From: an uncultured Mollicutes bacterium
Lineage (GTDB): Bacteria; Bacillota_I; Bacilli_A; Acholeplasmatales; Anaeroplasmataceae
NCBI GenBank assembly: GCA_900540705.1
Contig: UQGR01000002.1
Span: forward strand, 20,697 to 84,696
Direction of reading: 5' to 3'
Length of the DNA: 64,000 nt
The notes beneath the pieces are model-generated. The model was not told where the DNA came from and did not search any database. It saw nothing but the letters and a program-made list of their open reading frames with translations. Positions 1-8,129 of the stretch are shown here, piece by piece; the first letter of the stretch is position 1, and each line of letters begins with the position of its first letter. Made by a program: the position numbers and the translations under genes.

Positions 1-96
1 TAACTCATCATAATAATCTAAAATGTCATTTCTTTCGGAACGATCTAAATGACCTAATCGATTGTTTAATTTTCTTAAAAATTCTCTTTTTCTCAT
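1..96 (-). CDS. HAAS/DUF1700-type membrane sensor protein, N-terminal 32 residues only
   Basis: This partial gene is cut by the window edge. The 32 visible residues start MRKREFLRKL and end with an acidic NDILDYYDEL stretch, the pattern of the HAAS (DUF1700) domain: a basic FLxxL start followed by a Leu-x-x-x-Glu-Arg helix and a YYDE motif. Its ATG lies two bases after the stop of the PadR gene, with GGAAGG and TAGGA upstream as ribosome binding sites. HAAS proteins are typically encoded directly downstream of PadR regulators and carry C-terminal membrane helices, which cannot be checked here. The function is inferred from family and context. Confidence 0.72.
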   Translation of the reverse strand, partial: MRKREFLRKLNNRLGHLDRSERNDILDYYDEL

Positions 97-98
97 TC

Positions 99-410
99 CT
101 ATCTACCCTTCCTTACAATAAAATCATAAACTCTTTCCATATCCTTCCACTCATCTAAAAACTCCTTAATTCGTTTTTCTCCCAGACGAGTGATTTCATA
201 ATATTTTCTCGTTCTCCCATTAAAATCCCTAGTGTAGGTCCTAAGCATGTTTTGAGCTTCTAGTCTCCTTAAAATGGGATATAATGTGGATTCCGAGATT
301 TCTATTAATTCCGATATATCATTGATTATCTTGTATCCATAGGAGGCCTCTTTCCTTAAACTTGCTAGAACACAGACCTCTACAATTCCCTTTTTTATCT
401 GTACATTCAT
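99..410 (-). CDS. PadR-family transcriptional repressor
   Basis: This 103-residue winged-helix regulator has the PadR layout: a helix-turn-helix with YGYKIINDI, the ISESTLYPILRRLE recognition helix, a GRTRKYYEIT wing and a C-terminal dimer helix. I chose the ATG at 410 rather than the longer open frame to 476, because it has a GGGGTGATGAG ribosome binding site and gives the usual PadR length of about 105. The longer version would run through the operator region. It is co-transcribed with the HAAS gene at 1-96, the usual PadR partner. Two identical-format 21-bp inverted repeats upstream suggest autorepression (inference). The ligand is unknown. Confidence 0.9.
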   Translation of the reverse strand: MNVQIKKGIVEVCVLASLRKEASYGYKIINDISELIEISESTLYPILRRLEAQNMLRTYTRDFNGRTRKYYEITRLGEKRIKEFLDEWKDMERVYDFIVRKGR

Positions 411-422
411 CTCATCACCCCA

Positions 423-443
423 ATACTGTGTAATGCATAGTAT
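423..443. promoter_or_regulatory. PadR operator candidate, leader-proximal copy
   Basis: This is a 21-bp inverted repeat in the format ATACTRT-N7-ATAGTAT, placed between the padR promoter and its start codon. It matches the second copy at 484-504 in arm sequence and arm spacing. No binding data exist; the role is inferred from format and place. Confidence 0.6.
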
Positions 444-480
444 AAAGTCTAAAAAAATATATAAATTTAATTTCACCTAT

Positions 481-509
481 AGTATACTATGCGATGTATA
501 GTATGTCAA
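481..509 (-). promoter_or_regulatory. padR promoter with operator in the spacer
   Basis: On the minus strand a perfect -35 TTGACA (504-509) and a -10 TATACT (481-486) are separated by 17 bases. The 21-bp repeat ATACTAT-N7-ATAGTAT at 484-504 fills the spacer, so a bound repressor would block polymerase directly. Confidence 0.72.
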
Positions 510-551
510 GAACAAAATATAAAAAAAGTCGAAAATATTATTTTTAAGAAA

Positions 552-575
552 AAAAAGAGGAAAAATCCTCTTTTT
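552..575 (-). terminator. rnpB terminator
   Basis: A ten-base-pair hairpin (AAAAAGAGGA with TCCTCTTTTT) lies immediately after the 3' end of rnpB and is followed on the minus strand by a T-rich run. Confidence 0.75.
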
Positions 576-923
576 AGCAGTCTGTAAGCCATGTTCTGTC
601 CCTGAAATCCTCAGGTGGTAACTATTTATCTGCAAAAATTGCCTCCATTTTAACTTCCTTAAATTTGTCAAATGAAGCTCCCCTACCAAAATTTGGGTTT
701 CTAGCTTGAGGGGTTTACCAACGTTTCATTTCTACATTTCTATAGAACTCGTCTCTGTGGCACGTTATGAAATACGCCCTATTCGATAAGAACTTAGGCT
801 TCTTTCGCCGTCATATCTCTATGCCTTAGCTTATTGTTTTGCTAAGCACAAACACTACAGTCATCTCAGACTGTGCTAGCATGGACTTTCCTAACCATCT
901 CTGGCTCAGTTACCGAACTACCA
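576..923 (-). ncRNA. rnpB: RNase P RNA, type B
   Basis: The minus strand reads as a Bacillus-type (class B) RNase P RNA, the catalytic RNA that trims tRNA 5' leaders. Diagnostic blocks are GTTCGGTAACTGAGCC near the 5' end, GGAAAGTCCATGCTAGCAC, GATGACTGTAGTGTTTGTGC, a GTGCCACAGAGACGA segment, GGTAAACCCCTCAAGC, AACCCAAATTTTGGTAGGGG, and the 3' ending ACATGGCTTACAGACTGCT. The length of about 348 is shorter than the roughly 400 of Bacillus subtilis. A promoter (TTGTTT, 16 bases, TATAAT at 930-935) sits just upstream and a hairpin terminator downstream. The 5' end is placed about seven bases past the -10 box, so the boundaries are approximate. Confidence 0.95.
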
Positions 924-929
924 TGTAGT

Positions 930-957
930 ATTATAGCATTTTTATTTAAAAAAACAA
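930..957 (-). promoter_or_regulatory. rnpB promoter
   Basis: The -10 box is TATAAT (930-935). A TTGTTT -35 box (952-957) lies 16 bases upstream on the minus strand, just before rnpB. Confidence 0.7.
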
Positions 958-984
958 GAAAAGACTGCCAATTTTCTTTAAACC

Positions 985-1013
985 TTGTATAGAATATTCG
1001 ATTATGTTATACT
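985..1013 (+). promoter_or_regulatory. Promoter for the small membrane protein gene
   Basis: TTGTAT (985-990) and TATACT (1008-1013) are spaced by 17. The predicted transcript starts near 1020, almost at the start codon. Confidence 0.55.
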
Positions 1014-1021
1014 ATGACTAG

Positions 1022-1468
1022 GTGATGAATTTGAAAATAAGGATAAAAAAAGAATTCTTAGGATGGATTGCCTTTTATTATGGTGGACCCATTTTAACGC
1101 TGTTCGCATTTCTTACCCATTTTATATTTTTGCCAGGTAATCTTCTTGCTTCTATCCTTTGGGCATCGATATGCGGCATATATTTTTTGTTTCAATGTAT
1201 ACAATGTACTAAAGTTGAAGGTAAAATAAAATTAAAGAATGGAATTTTATTTTATCTTGCATTCCTTTTTATTTTTTTTGTACTAATTCAAAGCATTTTG
1301 GCTATTTCTGGTTCCTTCACACCATTTTCCACCCAAATCTTATTTGCCCTCTTATTTGCCTTTTATAGTATTCCTTCCACCCTAGCTGTGATTTATTTAC
1401 TTTCCATTTTACATATTCTAAAGCCAGTCAAAAAGACTGACAATCACCAAGAAAAAGAAAAGCTCTGA
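1022..1468 (+). CDS. Small integral membrane protein of unknown function
   Basis: I do not recognise this 148-residue protein. It has a basic amino end and four hydrophobic stretches (about residues 16-36, 38-60, 76-96 and 102-130) and ends in a charged KKTDNHQEKEK tail, so it is a four-helix membrane protein. The start is uncertain: GTG 1022 and ATG 1025 sit on top of the AGGTG motif, while TTG 1031 would be correctly spaced behind it. The promoter at 985-1013 places the transcript start next to these codons, leaving almost no leader. It is a lone plus-strand gene between rnpB and pnp, with no neighbour that suggests a role. Confidence 0.7.
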   Translation: MMNLKIRIKKEFLGWIAFYYGGPILTLFAFLTHFIFLPGNLLASILWASICGIYFLFQCIQCTKVEGKIKLKNGILFYLAFLFIFFVLIQSILAISGSFTPFSTQILFALLFAFYSIPSTLAVIYLLSILHILKPVKKTDNHQEKEKL

Positions 1469-1485
1469 AAATAAGTTTCAGAGCT
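1461..1485. terminator. Bidirectional terminator between the membrane protein gene and pnp
   Basis: A ten-base-pair hairpin, AGCTCTGAAA with TTTCAGAGCT and a five-base loop, spans the end of the plus-strand gene. The T-rich tract is much better on the minus strand, so it mainly ends pnp transcription. Confidence 0.8.
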
Positions 1486-1496
1486 TATTTAGGAGA

Positions 1497-3665
1497 TTAT
1501 TCTCCTATTTTTTTATTTTCGTTTCTCTTTTGAGCATCCCTTAAGGCATCCTTACGAGATAAATCAATTTGTCCCTTCTCGTTTACCCCAATACATTTAA
1601 CGATGATTTCATCGTTTAAGGATACAACGTCCTCAGGCTTTTCTACTCTTTCCAGAGCTAGCTTAGAGATATGACAAAGACCTTCTGCACCCTCCCAAAG
1701 CTCAACAAATACACCATATTTTTCAATTCTAGTGACTCTACCTGTGTAGATAGCACCTACCTCTGCTTCACGAATGGAATCTAGGATATATTGTAAGCAA
1801 GCCTTGGCAGTCTCCATCTTCTCATGCATTACGTATAGTCTACCATCCTGTTCAAGGTCAATCTTAACGTTGTCAAATTTTTCAATGGTTGCGTTAATGA
1901 TTTTACCACCTGCACCAATGACATCCTTGATTTTATCAGGGTTAATTCTTGCCATAACTACCTTTGGTGCATATTCACTTAAGGATGGACGTACCTCAGC
2001 AATCGTAGACTGCATATGATCTAGGATTTCTAAACGACCTTTTTTAGCCTGATATAAGGCTTCTTTTAGAATCTGATATGTGATTCCTTTAATTTTGATA
2101 TCCATTTGAAGAGCTGTAATACCCTCACGAGTACCAGCCACCTTAAAGTCCATATCTCCTAAATGATCCTCTAAGCCCTGAATATCTGTTAAAATGGTGT
2201 AGTCATCTCCATAGGTAATCAATCCCATAGCAATTCCAGCAACTGGGGCCTTAATAGGTACACCGGCAGCCATTAAAGCTAAGGTTCCAGAACAGATAGT
2301 TGCTTGACTAGAAGAGCCATTAGATTCTAATATTTCAGATACTACACGAATCGTATAAGGGAACTCATCCTCTGATGGAATTACATAGGATAAAGCTCTT
2401 TCCCCTAAAGCACCATGTCCAATCTCTCTACGACCAGGAGCCCCGTAGCGCCCTGTTTCTCCAACAGAGAAAGCAGGGAAATTATAATGAAGCATAAATC
2501 TTTTGTTTGATTCTTCTCCTAAGCCATCAATAATCTGACTATCCACTAAAGAGCCTAAGGTAACTGTACCTAAGCTTTGGGTCTGTCCACGGGTAAACAA
2601 GGCTGAGCCATGGACACGAGGCAATACGTCAACTCGGCTAGATAAAGGTCTAATTTCATCTGTTTTACGGCCATCTGGACGGATTTTATCTACAGAAATT
2701 AATCTACGTACCTCATTGTGTAAAATCTCGTCTAACGTGTATTGTACATGACGTAAATATTGTTGTTTTTCCTCTGTATCAATAACCTTGATACCTTCAA
2801 CTTCTTTGATAAATACCTTTTCATCAAAGTGGGCAATCGTTTCAGCGTTGATTGCATCAATTGCTGCATAACGTTCCAGCTTATCCTCAATTCGAATAGC
2901 CTGAACTAATCGTTCTTCAGCATAGGCCTTTACTTCCTGCATAATGTCCTTGTTGACCTCAAAAAGCTCTACTTCTACCTTTTCCTTCCCACAGGCAGCA
3001 ACAATTTCCTTTTGGAATTCACATAACTTTTGAATTTCTGCATGTCCAAATTTTAATGCCTCCCACATGTCGTCCTCACTTACAAAGCGAGCCCCTGCTT
3101 CCACCATATTGATAGCAGTATGTGTACCAGCAACAGTTAAATTGATATCTGATTTTTCAAGCTGAGCAGGTGTTGGGTTTAGAACAAGCTGTCCATCAAC
3201 CTTACCAACAACAACTCCAGCAATTGGTCCTTCAAAAGGAATATCAGAAACCATTAATGCAATAGAGGATCCTAGCATAGCTGCCATGGCGGTCGTGCAA
3301 TCTGGATCACTAGATAATACTGTATTTACGACCTGAACCTCATTTCGAAACCCCTCAGCAAATAAAGGTCGAATCGGACGGTCAATCAAGCGGGAAACTA
3401 AAGTTTCATGCTCAGAAGGTCTTCCTTCTCTTCTTAAAAATCCTCCAGGAATCTTTCCTGCAGCATATAATTTTTCCTGGTATAAAACCATTAAAGGGAA
3501 AAAGTCTGCGGTTGATGCTACATTATTGGAACAAACTGCTGATAAAACCGTACTTCCTCCATAAGTAACAACACAAGATCCATTGGCTTGTTTTGCTACT
3601 TCGCCTATCTCGATTACAAGTGGACGTCCTGCCCAATCATATTCGAAGCGTTTTACTTCACTCAT
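1497..3665 (-). CDS. pnp: Polyribonucleotide nucleotidyltransferase (PNPase)
   Basis: This is the phosphorolytic 3'-5' exoribonuclease of mRNA decay. At 722 residues it has the full layout: RNase PH domain 1, the helical linker, RNase PH domain 2 (with FTRGQTQSLGTVTLGS and the conserved GDMDFKVAGT), a KH domain (IKDVIGAGGKIIN, near 560) and an S1 domain (GAIYTGRVTRIEKYGVFVEL, near 625-690). The ATG follows an AAGGAGAAG ribosome binding site. It lies downstream of rpsO on the same strand, the conserved rpsO-pnp order, with the rpsO terminator between them. Confidence 0.98.
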   Translation of the reverse strand: MSEVKRFEYDWAGRPLVIEIGEVAKQANGSCVVTYGGSTVLSAVCSNNVASTADFFPLMVLYQEKLYAAGKIPGGFLRREGRPSEHETLVSRLIDRPIRPLFAEGFRNEVQVVNTVLSSDPDCTTAMAAMLGSSIALMVSDIPFEGPIAGVVVGKVDGQLVLNPTPAQLEKSDINLTVAGTHTAINMVEAGARFVSEDDMWEALKFGHAEIQKLCEFQKEIVAACGKEKVEVELFEVNKDIMQEVKAYAEERLVQAIRIEDKLERYAAIDAINAETIAHFDEKVFIKEVEGIKVIDTEEKQQYLRHVQYTLDEILHNEVRRLISVDKIRPDGRKTDEIRPLSSRVDVLPRVHGSALFTRGQTQSLGTVTLGSLVDSQIIDGLGEESNKRFMLHYNFPAFSVGETGRYGAPGRREIGHGALGERALSYVIPSEDEFPYTIRVVSEILESNGSSSQATICSGTLALMAAGVPIKAPVAGIAMGLITYGDDYTILTDIQGLEDHLGDMDFKVAGTREGITALQMDIKIKGITYQILKEALYQAKKGRLEILDHMQSTIAEVRPSLSEYAPKVVMARINPDKIKDVIGAGGKIINATIEKFDNVKIDLEQDGRLYVMHEKMETAKACLQYILDSIREAEVGAIYTGRVTRIEKYGVFVELWEGAEGLCHISKLALERVEKPEDVVSLNDEIIVKCIGVNEKGQIDLSRKDALRDAQKRNENKKIGE

Positions 3666-3752
3666 TTTTTCTTCTCCTTAATTCTTCTTTTTTTCTACAT
3701 AACAAACATATTATATCATAAAACTAAGTAAAATAAACAATAAAAATAAAAA

Positions 3753-3769
3753 GGCACTAAAATAGTGCC
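3753..3769 (-). terminator. rpsO terminator
   Basis: The hairpin GGCACT / AGTGCC with loop AAAAT is followed on the minus strand by TTTTTA. It lies just past the rpsO stop and ahead of pnp. Confidence 0.85.
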
Positions 3770-3775
3770 TCTAAA

Positions 3776-4042
3776 TTACCGACGTAAGCCTAACTTTTTA
3801 ATTAATTCCTCGTAAGCCTTAAGGTCTGTTCTCTTTAAATAGTCTAAAAGAGCTCTTCTTTGCCCAATTTTACACATAAGACCACGCTTAGAATGGAAAT
3901 CATGGATATGAGTATCAAAATGAACATTTAACTGATTAATTTCTTCTGTTAAAATAGCAATTTGAACTGCAGTAGAACCAGTATCCTTCTCATTCTTGCC
4001 ATAAAGCTTTACAAGTTCAGCTTTTTTTTCCTTTGTTAGCAT
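3776..4042 (-). CDS. rpsO: 30S ribosomal protein S15
   Basis: At 88 residues this is the exact family length. S15 is a primary 16S rRNA binder of the platform and helps bridge to the 50S subunit. Signature stretches are DTGSTAVQIAILTEEI, the loop-helix HDFHSKRGL and the C-terminal RRALLDYLKRTD. The ATG has an AAGGAGG ribosome binding site. A leader of roughly 85 bases with its own promoter (TTGCAA, 16, TATAAT) precedes it and could hold an S15 autoregulatory fold. Confidence 0.98.
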   Translation of the reverse strand: MLTKEKKAELVKLYGKNEKDTGSTAVQIAILTEEINQLNVHFDTHIHDFHSKRGLMCKIGQRRALLDYLKRTDLKAYEELIKKLGLRR

Positions 4043-4130
4043 GCTTTTATCCTCCTTTTATTCTAATATTCGCGTATTTCCTAGTATAGGGAAGAGGATT
4101 TTCCCATATACAAAGAAAACGACCTTATTT

Positions 4131-4158
4131 ATTATAGCATTTTTTTTAAGATTTGCAA
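4131..4158 (-). promoter_or_regulatory. rpsO promoter
   Basis: The minus strand carries TTGCAA (4153-4158) and TATAAT (4131-4136) with 16-base spacing. It drives a leader of about 85 bases that contains an imperfect ATGGGAA / TTCCCTAT hairpin. Confidence 0.75.
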
Positions 4159-4168
4159 GGGAAATCTC

Positions 4169-5080
4169 TTATTTTGTAAAATTTAATTCCTTAGATAGCT
4201 CATAACAAGTCAGCTTATCCTGCTTCATTTGTTGAATTAAAGCATCCTTAGAAGGAAAAGCCAGCTCTTCACGTATTCTTTGATGGAAAATGACCTCCAC
4301 GTTTGCTCCGTAAATATCCTCATCCAAGCCAAAAATATTGATTTCAAGGCGTTTTTTTAAGGAAAAATTAAAGGTTGGATTGTTTCCAATATTGCACATG
4401 CCATAATAGTATACATTTTCTACCTTGGCTGTAATAAAATACACCCCATTCGCTGGTAAAAAATAGTTTTTATAATCTATATTCGCTGTTGGAAAACCTA
4501 TTAATCTCCCTTTTTGACTACCATAAATCACTTCTCCACGAATAGAAAAATTGCGTCCTAACAGACGATTGGCCTTTTCTATGTTGCCTTCTGCAAGCAA
4601 TTCTCGAATGTAAGTAGAGGAAACACGAACTTCCTCAAAGATATATTTTTTCACTTCATAGAAATCAAACTCAGCCTTGAGGTCCTCAATGGTTCCCTCT
4701 GCCTTTCTACCAAAGGTGAAATCATAGCCACAAACACAGGATTTAATGTTTAAATGCTTCATCCAGGAGATGAACTCCTTTTTGGAAAGCATCGCTACAT
4801 CTGTATTAAATTCAACTATAATTAGATATTCAATCCCCATTCTTGCAAAAATATCTGCCTTATGCTCCATAGGAGTTATGAGCTTATAGTCTGGAATTTT
4901 CTTTAAAAAGACAGATGGATGAGGGTAAAACGTCAGCACAGCAGATTTATATCCATGTCGCTTGCATTCCTCTATCAGCTTCTGATGCCCTAGATGCACA
5001 CCATCAAAGTTTCCGATGGCTGCACATAAAGGCTCAGGAATTATGTCAGATTGTCCATCCTTAACTGTTATAATTTTCAT
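4169..5080 (-). CDS. ribF: Bifunctional riboflavin kinase / FAD synthetase
   Basis: This converts riboflavin to FMN and FMN to FAD. The N-terminal nucleotidyltransferase domain shows GNFDGVHLGHQKLI (near residue 23), TFYPHPSVF and the SSTYIRELL motif (near 154). The C-terminal kinase domain shows GEVIYGSQKGRLIGFPTANI and the GVYF sheet. The length of 303 is normal. It starts nine bases past the truB stop, in the usual truB-ribF pair. Confidence 0.97.
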   Translation of the reverse strand: MKIITVKDGQSDIIPEPLCAAIGNFDGVHLGHQKLIEECKRHGYKSAVLTFYPHPSVFLKKIPDYKLITPMEHKADIFARMGIEYLIIVEFNTDVAMLSKKEFISWMKHLNIKSCVCGYDFTFGRKAEGTIEDLKAEFDFYEVKKYIFEEVRVSSTYIRELLAEGNIEKANRLLGRNFSIRGEVIYGSQKGRLIGFPTANIDYKNYFLPANGVYFITAKVENVYYYGMCNIGNNPTFNFSLKKRLEINIFGLDEDIYGANVEVIFHQRIREELAFPSKDALIQQMKQDKLTCYELSKELNFTK

Positions 5081-5089
5081 TTTAACACC

Positions 5090-5953
5090 TTATTTCTTAA
5101 AAATAATTAAAGGCTTATATTTGTAAATATCTACACACTCATATAGAGCTATTATAGCATGATTATGAACAATATAAAATGGCTGATTTGTTTTTATTTG
5201 TCGTTCATCTAAAACCACACCATTTGAAGCCAATTTAGCGACAAAGTCATTGACTTCTAAAAAAGAAAAATCTGGAAACAGCTGCTCTATTGTTAAAAAG
5301 TTGTTTAAGGATAATTCTAAAAGAGGCTGAGCACAGGCTAAAGAAAACTTTCCACTTCTTGTCCTTCTAAGCGATGTAATGATCGCTTTACCTCCCAAAA
5401 GTTCTCCCAAATCTCTCGCAAAGCTCCTTACATAGAAGCCCTTTGAGCAATGAAGTTTTACATCAACCTCTAAATGTCCATTTGCCCATCTTAAATCCGA
5501 ATATCTCACCACATCATAAAGCTTAACCTCTCTAGGTTCTACCTCGACCGTCTGATGAGCTCTTTCATATTCATAGAGCTTCTTTCCCTTAACCTTAATC
5601 GCTGACACCATAGGAGGAATTTGACTTGTCCTCAGTTTCAAGGCTTCTAGAGCAGAATCCAAGTCTTCTACTGTAAATTCCATGCTTCCTTCTTCAGATA
5701 CATTACCCCATACATCTAAGGTATTTGAGGTATAGCCAAAGCAAATGGTAGTTTCATATTCCTTGTCATGCTCATTTAAAAACTTCATCAGCTTTGTTGC
5801 CTCATTACAAGCAATGACCATAACTCCTGTAGCATTTGGATCTAAAGTTCCATTATGACCACATTTTTTCAATTGAAATTTTCTTTTAATTTGATTTACA
5901 ACCTGTTGGGAGGTAATTCCCATAGGCTTATCAACTATAAAAAAGCCGTTCAT
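5090..5953 (-). CDS. truB: tRNA pseudouridine-55 synthase
   Basis: TruB makes pseudouridine 55 in the T loop of tRNAs. The motif GTLDPNATGVMVIACNEATKL (residues about 35-55) contains the catalytic Asp, and YEYERAHQTVEVEPREV and GFYVRSFARDLGELLG are further family blocks. It has 287 residues. The C-terminal 80 residues are poorly conserved and end in a lysine-rich tail. Start ATG 5953 has AGAGGT upstream. It is transcribed with ribF. Confidence 0.96.
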   Translation of the reverse strand: MNGFFIVDKPMGITSQQVVNQIKRKFQLKKCGHNGTLDPNATGVMVIACNEATKLMKFLNEHDKEYETTICFGYTSNTLDVWGNVSEEGSMEFTVEDLDSALEALKLRTSQIPPMVSAIKVKGKKLYEYERAHQTVEVEPREVKLYDVVRYSDLRWANGHLEVDVKLHCSKGFYVRSFARDLGELLGGKAIITSLRRTRSGKFSLACAQPLLELSLNNFLTIEQLFPDFSFLEVNDFVAKLASNGVVLDERQIKTNQPFYIVHNHAIIALYECVDIYKYKPLIIFKK

Positions 5954-6223
5954 TTCATACCTCTTCTATCGCAAATCGAGATGGGTATTTCCCCGTTTTC
6001 CTATTTCTCGATGCGTCTAAAAACATCTCCTATTTTCGTAGTGTATTTAGTTTTAAAAACTAATAAATAAAAACATTTTAATCAAAATAATGACTTTCTA
6101 AAATACATTATCTTATTTTAAAAATTAGATTGCTTTTGAAATTATTTTCACAATGTATATAGTTTTAATAAATGCTTAATCTATTTTTGATAAAAACATC
6201 TTATAACTTATATAATATTATAT
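5954..6223. other. AT-rich intergenic segment with two copies of a short palindrome
   Basis: I see no gene in these 270 bases. Two copies of a near-palindromic TTTAGTTTT-R-AAAACTA element lie at 6046-6063 and 6223-6239, the second across the stop codon of the MATE gene. The stretch between them is extremely AT-rich. The truB promoter must lie here but no box pair is convincing. Confidence 0.45.
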
Positions 6224-7519
6224 TTAGTTTTGAAAACTATATCTCTTTTGAATTTTATTTTTTTGGATCCAAAGCAGGGTACCAGCTAGTATCAATAAGG
6301 ATACCTGAACGAAGGTATAGGATGTCCATACACCATATAGCTTTAAAGGAAAGCAGAAAATTAGAAAAGCGATAGGAGTTAAGATAAATGGCTCAGCAAT
6401 CACTAAAATATTTGCAAACAGCTTAGCATCAATCGCATAGAGATAGCTTGAGGATACCTTAATTATGGAGACTAGAGCTCCACCAATCATATAATACACC
6501 AAGCCATCCTGATAATAGGCAAATGATTTTTCTGATAAATTATATAGCTCTCCTAGTTGATTATTAAAAAGAACCATCAAAAGAATAAAAATTCCACAGC
6601 ATAAAAAGCTTATGATAAAGCAATATTTTAGCATTCGATGGTTACTTTGGTAGTCTCCTGCAGCCTGATTAAAGGAAAATAAAGGCTGAATCGAGTCACC
6701 AACTGCACATGCTACCGCAATGATGATATAGGAAAGGTAGGATAAAAGCGTATAGGCAGCTACAGCTTCATCTCCACCAAAGCTTGTACATACTAGATTG
6801 CTGATAATGATTACTATAGAGTAAGAGTAAGCCAAAATAAATGGGGCAATACTGATTTTACTGATTTCCCAATAATCTTTTCTTTCTAGACTAATTCCTT
6901 TAAATTCTTTAAAGTAGGCAAACAAACAAATGATAGAGGAAACCACCTGGGCCAGTACTGAAGCTAGGGCTGCTCCATATAAATCCATATCTAATCCATA
7001 GATGAATGCATAATCTAAAATTAAATTTGTAAATACTGAGGAAAGAGAGGCTGCAGCGGCCAGCTTCACCTTATTGGAATTCTTCAAAAGAGGAATAAAG
7101 GTCATTCCTGTCATCTGAAATACAGATCCGATCAGAATTACACGAAGGTAATTTAACGCATAGCCAAAGGACTCCTCTGTTGCTCCTAGGGTATAAAGTA
7201 AAGGAATCCGGACTGCATAAAATAACAATCCAACAATAATCCCTAAAATGATTACCATAAGGAGGGTTGTAAGCTTTATCTTAGAAGCCTTTTTCTCTTC
7301 TTTCCGAGCTAACAGCTTTTGGATATAGATACCCCCAGCCAAACCCATTGCGGTACCAATAGACTGCAAAAATGAAGTGATTGGCCAGGTAATATTGATT
7401 GCTGCCAGCCCAACATCGCCTATCTTCTGTCCAATAAATATGCCATCCACAATGGCATACATACTCATTAGAACACTTGCGATAAGCGATGGTATTAAAT
7501 AGCTAGCAAATTTTTTCAT
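6224..7519 (-). CDS. MATE-family multidrug/Na+ antiporter
   Basis: This 431-residue polytopic protein has about twelve hydrophobic helices and a MATE (MatE x2) layout: MYAIVDGIFIGQKIGDVGLA in helix 1-2 and INITWPITSFLQSIGTAMGL after it. The second half is related, with the GDSIQPLFSFNQAAGDY block. Family members export cationic drugs or metabolites against Na+ or H+. The substrate is unknown. It starts two bases after the thiN stop and is the last gene of the thyA-to-MATE unit. It may be involved in export of a product linked to thiamine metabolism, but this is guesswork. Confidence 0.93.
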   Translation of the reverse strand: MKKFASYLIPSLIASVLMSMYAIVDGIFIGQKIGDVGLAAINITWPITSFLQSIGTAMGLAGGIYIQKLLARKEEKKASKIKLTTLLMVIILGIIVGLLFYAVRIPLLYTLGATEESFGYALNYLRVILIGSVFQMTGMTFIPLLKNSNKVKLAAAASLSSVFTNLILDYAFIYGLDMDLYGAALASVLAQVVSSIICLFAYFKEFKGISLERKDYWEISKISIAPFILAYSYSIVIIISNLVCTSFGGDEAVAAYTLLSYLSYIIIAVACAVGDSIQPLFSFNQAAGDYQSNHRMLKYCFIISFLCCGIFILLMVLFNNQLGELYNLSEKSFAYYQDGLVYYMIGGALVSIIKVSSSYLYAIDAKLFANILVIAEPFILTPIAFLIFCFPLKLYGVWTSYTFVQVSLLILAGTLLWIQKNKIQKRYSFQN

Positions 7520-7520
7520 A

Positions 7521-8126
7521 TCAGCGATCCTCTTTTGACTGGATGACTAGCACTCTTCCATCCTTGATGGTTACAATTCCCATCGGGCTTGTAAGCTCAT
7601 TAGAAATCGTAAGAGGATCATTGTTCTTTAAAATATAATTATTTAGTGGGTAGCTAAACCCTTCTAAGGTAAGCCTTGTTTCCCTTAAGGCAAAAAAGGA
7701 AATAAACTTATAATCATTCTTTTTAATGCTGAAGGAGGAATCCATAATATACATATGTGAGTTATTATCTAGCATTTCTACCTTAGGATAATTTTCCATT
7801 AAAATTAAATTGGCGATAAAATGCTCAATTCTCTTTCCTTGGATACCTCCTAAAATGATAATTCTTGTTGCATCCTTACAAAGCTTTAAGGCAGCCATAG
7901 TATCTGTTTCATTTTTTTCTTGGGGCAATTGGATAACCTTAGTCATTTCTTTGATATAAGCAAGCTTTTCAGGGTCAATAGAGTCAAAATCACCAATGGC
8001 TACATCTAGTTTTACATTGTTTTTAAGCGCTACATAGGCACCCTCATCCACTCCAATCACATAGCGATTTTGAAAGTTGAAGCGGGTAAAATCCATATCA
8101 TGCCCGATAATAAGTACATATTCCAT
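7521..8126 (-). CDS. thiN: Thiamine pyrophosphokinase
   Basis: ThiN transfers pyrophosphate from ATP to thiamine to give the cofactor TPP. Family motifs are VIGVDEGAYVAL (near 23), the catalytic AIGDFDSID (near 43), QEKNETDTMAAL (near 68) and LGGIQGKRIEHFIANL (near 92). The C-terminal half holds the substrate-binding beta domain with LTSPMGIVTI. It has 201 residues, typical of the family. It is packed between the thioredoxin-like gene and the MATE transporter. No TPP riboswitch is visible. Confidence 0.94.
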   Translation of the reverse strand: MEYVLIIGHDMDFTRFNFQNRYVIGVDEGAYVALKNNVKLDVAIGDFDSIDPEKLAYIKEMTKVIQLPQEKNETDTMAALKLCKDATRIIILGGIQGKRIEHFIANLILMENYPKVEMLDNNSHMYIMDSSFSIKKNDYKFISFFALRETRLTLEGFSYPLNNYILKNNDPLTISNELTSPMGIVTIKDGRVLVIQSKEDR

Positions 8127-8129
8127 ATT

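Noticed and set aside
477..689. Minus-strand open frame of 70 codons
   Set aside because: It runs through the 3' end of rnpB and its terminator, and the translation has no protein-like pattern.
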